The notes below the pieces were generated by a model that did not search any database, was not told where the DNA came from, and saw nothing but the letters and a program-made list of their open reading frames with translations. A stretch of 22,856 nucleotides of DNA from Chlamydomonas sphaeroides (taxonomy: Eukaryota; Chlorophyta; Chlorophyceae; Chlamydomonadales; Chlamydomonadaceae). Positions within the stretch are counted from its first letter, which is position 1. Each line of letters starts with the position of its first letter. The translations under genes and the position numbers were made by a program. Of the stretch, positions 10,701 to 19,800 are shown one piece after another. The stretch is from NCBI GenBank assembly GCA_001662425.1, contig BDDC01001618.1, forward strand, positions 1-22,856, given 5' to 3'.

Positions 10701-12732
10701 GGGAGGCCTGCAACACGGACGGCGGCAGCGCCAGCAGCGACGGCAGCTCGGAGTCCGGTGGCGGCAGCGACGTTGATGAAGAGCGGGAGGACGGGTGCTG
10801 GGAGGGCAGCGGCAGCAGCAGCTCAAACGCTGATGCGTGCTCTGACGCGGAGGGAGAGGGCTTCGCGTGGGCTGACGACATGGACACTGGCCCGCAGCCC
10901 TTCAACGCCCGTAAGCCGCTGGCCTGGAGCTCCGGGTCCGTGGATTTCGAGGTCATCAGCGCTGCGGCAGGCGACGCAGCACTCGCGCAGCAGCCCTCCC
11001 TGCTGGATCCAACCCAGCGCCTGGATGCGGTACCGCGCGTGGATCTTGGCGCTGCAGCGGGTCTTCTGTGCCGGACCGAAGATCTAGCAGGTGAGGGCGG
11101 CGTGCTGAAGCCGGGGTCCGTTGGCAGCGAGACATCACCAGACTGCAGGGTCATGTTGCTGCGCTTGCACACATGGCCTGGGCGTTCTGCATTTAGCGCG
11201 CACACCGGCCAGGTCAATTAGGCTCGCTTGCGCCTGGCCGCGCACGCCGCGCCGCCCCACCGAGACCGTGTTGTCTTGCTGCTCTTGCGTGCGTTGATGA
11301 AGAACGAAGGCGGCAGGGATCAAGCCCGCTTGCCATCTGACCACGCCATGTATGTGCTGTCGTACCTGCAGGCGCCTTGCCGCTGGCCCCTGCTGCCGCG
11401 ACCTCCGTGGCGGCAGGAGCGGCGCCGGGCGGACCGCCACTCCACCTAGTCGGCTCCATGCGGATGTCGCGCTCCGGCTACTTCCCCATCGTGCTGCTCG
11501 GCAGCTGGGGCATCCTGGAGCCCGCCGAGCCCGCGTGCCCCGGGTCCGGGGTCGGAGTGGGGCCAGAGGCGGCAGCGCTGCCACTGGAAGGCAGCAGCGC
11601 ATGGGTCGCAGGAGGGGGGCTCTCGCTCGCTGTCCGCCGCGATTTTCGTTGCGCAACGGAGACAGCTGTGCAGCACCTCGTATCCGACGAGAGGCCGGAC
11701 TTAGCTGCGCTGACGCCGCCCCTGCCGATGGCCGCCCTGCCGGCGTGGAATGCAGTTGGGGAGGCGCCGCAGCAGCGGCGGCGCATCGGAGCTGACGGAA
11801 GCCGTGTGGCAACTTATGGCGACTACACAGCCTGCGCCAGCAGGGCCGGGTGGCGTGAGGACGAGGGCTGTGCCGGACGTGCCCTCCCCGTCAGTCGCAA
11901 GCGGCGTGCCTACTGGCGGGCAGGCCGGGGTGTCCATCAGTTGGATGGTGAGGAGGTGCTGGCACCCAGTGCCCCTCCCAGCTGGGCTGGCGCGGCGGCA
12001 GCCGCAGGGGCCGCGCGCCTGGTGCCGCTGCGCTTGTGCCGCGGCCAGCTGTCCGCGGCCGCTGCCGAGCTGCGTACACTGCTGCCGGAGGCGGTCGACG
12101 CCGCGGCCGAGGCGGACCAGCTTCTCGCGCTGCACACCTGGGGCGCGGGCGGCGGCCTCCTCCGGCACGAGGCCCGCCTGTCCGTCCTGGGCGGCACCTG
12201 CCACATCGCCGAGCCAACCTGCCGCCTGCTGCAGGAGCTGGTTCCGCCGCTGCCTGCCAGCGGCCCTGCCAGCCTGGGGCTTCGGCTGCTGCCCAATGGC
12301 CGGGCGGTGGCGGAGGCGGGTGAGGGCCGAGCTGAGCAGCAGCCGCTGTCTTTGTTGCTGGGGCGCCAAGCCACGGCTGTGGCCGGCACCTTCAACCACC
12401 GCGGCTGCTGCGCCCTGGTCGAGGCAGCCGGGCCTACCGGTGCAGAGCTGCTGGACGAGGGGCTGACGGCGGAGGCCTTCCAGCCCAACGGCGAGGCGCT
12501 GCCTGTCGGGGCGGCTGAGGGGGAGGAGAACGCCGCCGTGGCCGCGCTACTCGGGCTGGCGGGGCCGCCGCTGCGGCGCCGCAGCTGGCGGGGGGCGCCG
12601 CCGCTGGTCCAGCAGCCGGCGATCTTGCCAGCGCCGGGTCTGGAGCGGCGCAGCACGCAGGCCGGAGGTCGCGGCGCACCGACCAACGTCAGAGCTTGCG
12701 CCGGCAGACGCCGCCGGCTGCGCGGCGCGTAG
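7793..12732 (+). CDS. Large multi-module protein with three A-B pairs resembling B3 DNA-binding folds
   Basis: Two exons, 7793-11090 and 11372-12732, join through a split Gly codon to give about 1552 residues. Residues 1-255 are a low-complexity Ala/Pro/Gly N-terminus. A1 and B1 follow at about 256-498, an acidic Gly/Ser/Asp/Glu linker to about 670, A2 and B2 at about 674-932, a basic then acidic linker to about 1045, and A3 and B3 at about 1316-1552. A modules carry AAIRAAFPQQ, V-LH-W and LPDGRAVVE. B modules carry ALLLG, PAG-SVP and W-LSGL-WL---GAQPGDRLRLAAV. The block order resembles the plant B3 pseudobarrel (P-KFA---L, then the Y-L-GW--F----L--GD-L-F strand pair). A DNA-binding nuclear role is inferred, not shown. 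The start is the first ATG before a long open frame, and a spliced upstream start is possible. The last B module degenerates at its end. I know of no named orthologue. Confidence 0.75.
8558..9286 (+). other. Module pair A1-B1 of the intact gene
   Basis: A1 (8558-8880) shows SAIRAAFPQQLAAL, VVLHALE, LRPYGLTLW, LRLSGAARLSWDLAL and LSLLPDGRAVV. B1 (8898-9286) shows LVLRTCGQRVHVPW, ALLLGEE, GVPAGRSVPV, LPTWLLTGLAPWLRACGAQP (with GDRLRLAAV following) and VAAITVQLLRR. B1 is the fullest B module and is the best one for a fold search. Confidence 0.7.
9814..10590 (+). other. Module pair A2-B2 of the intact gene
   Basis: A2 (9814-10130) begins LRLHRFGMLSGAAAIRAAFP and ends LQLAVLPDGRAVVEA. Its middle 'FVLSAVDEVSEALGLAAGSR' is the block most like the B3 Y-LT-GW--FV---L--GD segment. 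B2 (10168-10590) has ALLLGQE, LPAGQSVPLQ, RWRLSGLTAWLGASGAQPGD and VSAVAVELLRR. Confidence 0.7.
10600..10910 (+). other. Basic then acidic low-complexity linker
   Basis: Just after B2 lies a dense basic run (HRRRGQQRRQREPRRRPPQR, then KRQH) that could serve as a nuclear localisation signal. It is followed by a Ser/Gly/Asp/Glu-rich stretch (GGGSDVDEERED; ACSDAEGEG). The corresponding linker of the upstream copy is also acidic and Ser-rich. Function is inferred from composition only. Confidence 0.5.
11091..11371 (+). other. Intron of the intact gene
   Basis: The donor GCAG|GTGAGG at 11091 and the acceptor CTGCAG ending at 11371 are both phase 1 and create a split Gly codon. Without splicing the frame stops at TAG 11219-11221. 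With splicing it continues into the exon encoding RSGYFPIVLLGSWGIL and A3, a segment shared with the upstream copy. Confidence 0.75.
12018..12732 (+). other. Module pair A3-B3 of the intact gene; B3 degenerates at its C-terminus
   Basis: A3 (12018-12330) is a diverged A type: LLALHTWGAGGGLLRHEARL, LLQELVPPLPASGPASLGLR, then LLPNGRAVAEA. It is nearly the same as A3 of the upstream copy (5755-6066). B3 starts well (LSLLLGRQ; LPVGAAEGEENAAVAALLG), but its WLSGL-GAQPGD block is only faintly seen (PGLERRSTQAGGRG) before TAG 12730-12732. Confidence 0.65.
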
Positions 12733-13824
12733 CGGCGTCGCAGCCAGCCGTGCTCAACAGCTCGTCAGCTCGGGCGGCGAGGGCAGCCTACGCTGAGGCA
12801 TATGTCGCGGCGCTCCGTAGGGATGGGAAGCGCGAGGCGATTGTAGTTGAGAAGCTACGACTAGGTGCGGTGGGCAGTAGGATCGGGCCCCGGCGCCGTG
12901 TCCAACGCAGGCGGCCTGACCTGGCCTCTGGTGTGTGTGCTGCCTCAGGTCTTTGTTGGGCCTCTGATAGGGCCTATGAGAGCCCTCTTCCTGTCTAATC
13001 CGATGCCACTTTCGGACAGAGAAGTGCGTGGGTCTCGGAATGAACCTTGACTCTGCCTTCCGTCCACTTGGCGTAGGGTGGCTTGGCCTGTGTTGCGCCC
13101 GTCGTGGTGTGCTGCGCTGTGCTTGGTTGACGTGATGCGGCGTGCCGCGTGCTTGTGGGGGGCTGTGAGTGCCTGCCTTGCTTGGGTTCATCGCTAGCGA
13201 GCCCGCAAGGTGGGCCACCCAGTGTGCTGGTGGCGTAAGGCAGCCTGGGGCATGCATTGTAGTACCTTGGCACCAGTTAGGCTGTTTGGGGGCACGCACC
13301 ATGGGGAGGTGGGGCGGGACCTGGCTGGGGACGCTTTATTTGGCATTCTGAAGTTGTAGTTTGCAGGCCGCGCACCTCTCTCCAGCCCTCACCAACACGT
13401 TGTGGGCCGATGGGCGCCGGGACGGCAGCAGCTGGCCGGGGTCAGGGTGGGCGCCGCTGCCGGGGCAGGGGGCGTAAGCGGGGCAGGCGCTGCAGGCGCC
13501 ACCTCCACGCACCACGGACGAGGGCGGAGGCCGCAAGCCCCTTAACCCTGTCAACTGTCGCCATGCGTCGTGCCGTGATCGCGGTCACAGCATCGAGCTC
13601 GTGCGTATAGAACGTGCACAGCATTGACAACGGATTGTCAAGTTATGTCGCGGTGCGTAATTTTGTATGCATACGGAGCTTGCGGTACGTCCTCGACTTG
13701 GTCCTTTTACAGTGGCTGCACCTTCAGAAAGTTGTTCTCACGTCTCGCGTATTGTGTGTCCCTACGAGATGCCCATTAAGGCGCGACACGCTGTTGAGAC
13801 GCACTGCTCAAGTTGTTTTTGTTG
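12733..13824. other. Stretch between the module gene and the kinase gene
   Basis: The first 130 bases hold an out-of-frame block (YVAALRRDGKREAIVVEKLR) resembling a B-module end. After about 12870 there are only short overlapping frames. The sequence becomes less GC-rich from about 13600, and an in-frame TGA at 13795-13797 precedes the kinase start. No TGTAA polyadenylation signal is seen after 12732 and no clear TATA box before 13825. Confidence 0.5.
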
Positions 13825-13872
13825 ATGTGCACAGCGACTGCTATACTTGCAACCATAGTACCCGCATTAGCA
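13825..13872 (+). other. Signal peptide of the receptor kinase
   Basis: The first 16 residues, MCTATAILATIVPALA, form a short hydrophobic stretch ending in a small-residue pattern suited to signal peptidase cleavage after Ala16 or Ser17. The signal peptide agrees with the downstream transmembrane helix and intracellular kinase domain. Confidence 0.7.
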
Positions 13873-16800
13873 TCTACAGCAGTGGTGACGCCTGGGCGAG
13901 AGCTTGCTGCTGCGTTCGCCGACGGCACCGTCTTCTATGTGACTGTGGACGTTCCTTACTTGGAGCTGCTTGATGGCGACTTCGACGGGTATTCTACGCC
14001 CATTCACCTGAAGAGAAATGTAACATTGCGCGGAAGCGATTCGCTTCTCCAGTACCCAGTCTTGAGGCTTGCCTGCAGAAGCAAGGTAAGAGTAAGAGGC
14101 ACGTCATAATGCGGCTGTTCAGACAAGGGATGCATGTTCCATTTGGCTGGCATGCCGCAATGCCCAGTCCCATCCAACTGCCCTACCCGTCACCCGTGAT
14201 GTGGTGCACACTCGGCGCTCTGCCTCGGCTCCGCTCGCTGGCCTGACCATTTACAGGTTCTTTTGGACGGATGGAATGTACACCTTGCCGTCCAGCGGTC
14301 AGTAGTCATCGACACGGTCAGCCAGGACCTGATGCTCGGGGGAGCTTGGATGCCCATGATCGTGTCGCCGCCGGCGTTCCAGCTGTCGGCGGTAACGCTG
14401 ACCGAGGGAGCCATTGTATTTGGTGAGGGCCTGTCCCGTGTCCCAACGTACGCTGTCAAGGGGCTGTGCTGAGCAGCCATAGGGCTCGGGGGCCCTCCGT
14501 GCGGCTATCAAGGCCCCGCTTGGCGTTTGTCATCCGGATGGGGGCGGTGCGCGTGTCGGCTGCGGCGCTGCTCGGAGACGTCACGGGTCCACCTTGCGCC
14601 TCTACGGCACGTACCCAGCGCTATCTCCCACCCCGACCCGCCTGCGTGCACTGCTGTCGTGTCAGGCCTGGGCATTCGTTGAAATGTCCCCGCGGTTAGT
14701 GAATCTCCTTGATGTCTGCTGTGCCATCGTTCCGCTCCGGCCCAAGGCCGCCGGTCGTGCCACGCCCACACGGGCCCTTGTGGGTCCCTCCGGGCGCTGC
14801 GATTCCGCACGCACAACCCACCGGACGCCGGACAGCACGCGCGTCTGCCCCTCCCCCTGCCCTGCCCTGCTTCCACATCCCGCCCCCGCCCCCTGCCCTG
14901 CTCCGCCACACCCCGCCAGGAGCTTGCTACGACACAGAGGTGAGCCCCGTCTAATGGGTCGACTGCCAAGCCTTTTCACGGTTTTGCCGTATGGGTAGAT
15001 AGTCGTTACGTCTATGAGGAGTGCAGCAGAGGCTGGTGGCTTGGCTTGGCGCCAGCTGGGAGCCAGGGTCCAGGCAGGTCGCGGCAGGTCGCGGGCGCAT
15101 CAGGGCCGCACGAGCGCTGGGCCTCGCCTGTGTCGAGCTGCGTGTGTGCAGTCGGCACGCCCGGATGAACTCTGTTGTGAAGCGCGCGGGGGCCACTGGG
15201 GGGTTGCGTGTGCCGTGCCGTGGCTCGTTGAGGGCGAGCACCAAGGTGTGTGTGTGTGTGTGTATGTGTTCCGGTGTAATGAAGAACAGCACCCCACACG
15301 CGCCACCATACCCTTGGGCGGCTGGGCTTCGCTTCCGCACTGGCGCATTTAACCGCATCCCCTTCGCGCACGGCCGACGCGCCACTCTACCCCTGTGTGT
15401 GTGTGTTGCTGCCGCCTGTGCCTGCCCCTGTTTCGTCTGCGGGGCTGCAGTCGCTGGCCCAGATCATGCAGCTGGAGGAGGTGCGGCTGCTGCCGGTGAG
15501 AATCGCAAAGACCGTGATGGAGAGATGCTTGCGACCTAAATATTTAGTGATATGTTTAGGGTACAAACCAATGTACAGTTGAGTAAACAACACGTGGTAT
15601 GCTAAGCGTGTGCTGAGGGGCGCGGGCCGGGGCAGCAGGTCCGGCCGCTGACACGTGTCCCCGCTCCACACAGCCTCAACGCGGTCAGCCTCAGCTCGCT
15701 TGGCCCATGCTGGCGGCGCCATGCCCACCCCCCCACCACACGGCGCCGCTGCCGTACCGCGTGCCTCTGCCCATCCCGTGCCCGCTCCGCGCCTTGCCTG
15801 TCCCGCGCCTGACCCGTCCCCGCAGACTCAGCGGCTCGAGGGCTTTGAGGGCGTGCAGCAGCGCTTCACGCTGTCGGCACAGCAGGACGGCTGCATCCCC
15901 GATGACGCCGCGCCGCTGGAGCGGCGCTGCTGGTGAGGCCTGGCGCCGCCAGCGTGAAGGCCCACACCCCCACTGCGGCAGGCAGGCGCCAACCCAATCA
16001 AAGCCATACGCCACGCCATGACGACGTGCTTTCGGCGATTTCACACGCCGATGCGTCGACGGTGCCACACAACCAATACTTATGAATCTCTCGATTACGA
16101 ATCGATGCATGGCTTGTTCGCATGCGCGGCTGACCGCGTCCTGGAACGGCGCTGCGGGCAGGGTGCTGCGCCGGGTGCCGGCAGCCGCTGCAGGGCCTCG
16201 CTCGCTCGAGGGGCCGCCCCCGCCGCCCGCACCGCTCACCCAAAACACACAGCCACACCCCAATGCGCGATCCGGCACGCCCGCGCCTGGCGCTCCCTGC
16301 GCCGTCCCCCGGCCGCCTACCTGCCCCTCCCGCCTGCGCCGGCGAGGCAGCCGTGCGCAGCGGCCCTGGGCCCATCAGCAGCCTGCTGACCCGCGTGTGC
16401 CCTACCTGGCTGGCAACCTGTGCGTGGTGTATGCCGTCCAGGCCGATCACGGCACGGTCCGTCAGCCAACCAGGAGTGCTGCGTCACGGCAAGCCCCATG
16501 CCGCGCCTGCGCCGTTCCTTGCCGTGCACAGGCCCATGGTGTACGGCCTCGAGGAGATGGCCTTCAGGGGCAATCAGGTCCCCACGGTGTCTGACGGGAC
16601 AGGTTGGTACGGGGGTACGGCGTATGTCATCGCAGCATGTCGTAACATAGCGTGATGAGATATGCGCTTGTTAGGTTTGTTACAACTAACGCACCATGGC
16701 GCGGTGATAAGGCGACATCGTGGTCCTTCCCACCGTACTTCAGCGGCCCGTGCTCAACTACGCTGTGGTGCTGACGGACGTGCGGATGCTGTGCCGCGCC

Positions 16801-19800
16801 GTGATCAACCAAGCCTGCGTCGAGGTGCGTTGAGGCGCACCAACTAACACAGAGCAGCGCAGTGGGTCACGGCGGTCGCGGAGGGTGGCACCGCCGCGCT
16901 GCCGCGATGGTGTCCTGCCGTGCCGCCGCGCTGCCGCGATGGCGCACTGCCGTGCCGCTGCGCTGCCGTGCCGACCAGCCTTGGCGCGGTGAGCGATGCT
17001 GGAGTTGCCAAGCTAAGCTGGTTTCGAATGTCCCCAACCCAACCCCCTGCCCGCAGCAAAACGGGCCCAGCCCCTGCATCATGACGCTCCACCAGCAGAT
17101 CACGCAGGTACGTCGCATGGGGTGGCCGAGCTGCTGTTGGGGCCACACATACAGGAGGATGTGATGACAAGAACGTAGGAAGATGTGTGATTAGTGTAAA
17201 TGTGTATGGTCTTAATCTTTCCAAGGAGCTGCCGTACCGTGCAGGTGCCACTGGCCCTGGGGCTGCCCTCACCTCCCGCTGGCAACCACCACCAGCAGCA
17301 GCACGGCGGCGGCGGCGGCGCTGGCGGCCCGCCGTCGCCGCAGGCCGGCGGTGAGGTTGCCGCGGCAGTCGCCGCCGGCGGCACCAGCGGCGGCGGGCCG
17401 CCCGCGGCCGTCATCGCGGGGAGCTCCGTCGCGGGTGCGTGCACTGCTGGCGGTCCTGCCTCGAGCTGCGCGTTTGCGAAGCGGATAGTTGTTCTTATCT
17501 TGTTAAATCAAGGCTACCGGCATTCGAGTTGTGTTTAGCTCATAAGCAACGAGCCTGTCACCCAAGCGTCGGCTCAGCAGCTTTGGCAGGTCCAGCGTAA
17601 GGGCTCGGCAGCCCGCAAGCCATTGCCGCGCGCTTCGCGGCTCTGTGGCTAACGTCCATCGAGGTAAACCGCCAACGTATCGACAAAATAACCCCAAGAC
17701 TCGAGGGCTGGGCAGGCACACACAGGGGCCCAACCATAGATGGGATCCTGCGCCCTCCTGGCCCCTGTTGCCATAAACAAGCCGCCTCCGCCGCCTGCCG
17801 CCCCGCCGTCCCCCACATACCTCAAGGTTGCGCCCTGCTGGCCCTGGCTGCTGCGGCGGCGGCGCTGCTGGTGTGGCGGCGGCGGCGCCAGGACCGACTA
17901 GACCAGCAGCAGCCGACGAAAAGCGAGCTGGGGCTGGGAGGAAGTGGAGGCAGCGGCGGCGAGGTCGGTCCCAAAGGCCAAGAAACGTGCAGGTGGGGCT
18001 GCATGCTGCTGCACGCGCTGCCGTAGATGGCTTCTATCTGCGGTCGCGAGAGTGGCGTTCGTCCGGCCTGCAGCAGCAAGGGCCGGCGAGGCGCATGTGT
18101 GCGTGTGGGTTGCTGCGCGGCTGGTCACCAGCCGGCGCTGCCCAGCACCAACACACACACACGAACGCGCGTGTCGCACACGCACGGTGCAGAGCAAGGA
18201 TGGTGCTGTGCGAGCTGCGCTGCGCAGCGGCGATGCTCAGCTGTGATGCTGTCAAAGCGGCGCTGTGTCTGACGCCGCCCACGCATCCTCGCAGCTCCCA
18301 GGGGGCACCCGCGCACTGCTCCGCCGGCAACGACTCGGGCTTCGGCAGCAGCCGCGACGACGGCACGTCGGCCTTGATCATCATGTCGGGGAGCACCCTG
18401 AAGGAGGACCGGCCAGGTGCGCCAGGCCTAGCTAGGGTTGCCAATCTCATCCTGATACATTTGTGCAACCTCGTGGTCGACGTTGAAGAGCATGTGCTTG
18501 GTTGCATAGGCTCATGATAGGAGACCGGCCAGGCGCGCCCTGGATGGGCTCCTGTCTTTCATGTCGTGTGGCTCTGGCATCGATCGTGCCTTTCCACAGC
18601 ACGCGGCCCGCGCGAGCCCCTAGATAGCCCCCGGCCGTGACCGCACTGCGAGCTCAAAACAGCACATCCATCCAGGAGGACAGCGGCCCGCCGGCGGCAG
18701 CATAGCCCGGTAGCGCCGTCTGCGCTCGGCGGCCCTCGTCGGTGCCTTGGACCCCGACCCACGCGTGGACGTGCAGCAGCACCCCCGCATGGTACTCATG
18801 CCTCCGCTCTATCTGCCAGCAGCTGACACCTGCCACCTGCTGCTTACGTATGCTGCCGCAACGAACCTGTCACGTACGCGCAGACTCGCTGAGCACGCCA
18901 TGTGCCGGGGCTGCTGCACGGCCGCTGGCAGAGGTCATCACAACAGAGACGCCGCACCGCGCGGCTGTGGTGCTGGATGTCAGGGTGCGTGCGTGGTGAC
19001 GACTGCTGGTACGATCGAGCTTTCCGTACTTGATAGATGTAATGTAGATACCGTTTTGATGGTAAGCGTTGACAGGCTGCGTTGCGGTGGCGCTTGACGC
19101 CCGTTTATTTGCACACAACGCAATGGCGGCATGGCAAATCTATTGCGAGTATGGCGAGCTGGAATTGTGTCGTACGGCCGCAGGTCTCGGATGAGCCCAG
19201 CGGCGTTGATGCGGACAACAACCCCTACAGCCCGCTGCAGCGCCCGGAGGAGGCGCCCGGCGCAGCTGTGAACCCATCCGCAGCCGCCGCAAAAGCCGGT
19301 GGCGGTGGGGGCCGCGACGACGACGTGGTCCGGCTGCTGCCCGGGCCCTCGGCGGCGCTGGGCGCGGGCGGTTTCGGCGCCGTGCGCGCGGGCGTGTTCC
19401 GTGGGCAGCAGGTGCGGTGGCGTGGCTGGGCGAGGGCGGGGATAGGGCTGCTGGTTGGGTGTGCGGCATTCTTCATTCAGCGGTGGGCATGTAGGGCAAC
19501 CCGCAGACCCCAAGCAGTCATAACAACGCATATTGTGGACCTTCGCCCGGGCTTCACCAGAGCCAGTCTTCCCTGCGCTTCCGCAACCCATCGTGCGTTC
19601 AGTTCCTTCCTGCGCGAGCCCCACCCGCTAGCGCGTGGCTGTGCACGGCTGTTGATTGCTATTGCCGGTGGCAGGTGGCTGTGCCAAGCTGTGCAGGGAT
19701 GAACCTGCGGGGCCTGCCGCCCCGGCTTCGTGCCTTGTCGAATTAATGATAAGCTAATGAATGCTGCTGTGTCTTGTGACATCCATGCATGGTCATATGA

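Larger units (their letters stand above)
14257..17107 (+). other. Ectodomain exons of the receptor kinase
   Basis: Short exons encode alternating hydrophobic beta-like stretches: HLKRNVTLRGS (exon 1), VVIDTVSQDLMLGGAWMPMI and FQLSAVTLTEGAIVF (exon 2), QIMQLEEVRLLP (exon 4) and LNYAVVLTDVRMLCRAV (exon 8). The pattern recalls repeated beta-strand extracellular domains such as parallel beta-helix folds, but no catalytic motif was seen and the family is not assigned. Several Cys residues (DGCIPDD, LERRCW, QACVE, SPCIM) would suit an oxidised extracellular domain. Confidence 0.55.

Noticed and set aside
10084..11217. 377-codon open frame on the minus strand
   Set aside because: It lies exactly opposite the intact module gene. 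Long antisense frames are expected in GC-rich DNA with G/C-ending codons, and it has no motifs or conserved counterpart.
13614..13973. 119-codon frame overlapping the kinase start
   Set aside because: It is in a different frame from the signal peptide, lacks domain features, and has no splice link to later exons.
15300..15392. Possible small protein encoded by the dispersed repeat (LRFRTGAFNRIPFAH in both copies)
   Set aside because: The similarity follows from nucleotide identity of the repeat copies, and frames on either side are unrelated and lack start or splice context.
18602..18883. Extra kinase-gene exon (PRMVLMPPLYLPAADTCHLL)
   Set aside because: Exon 12 joins the exon at 18884 in phase without it, and including the upstream sequence brings in stop codons in the required frame.
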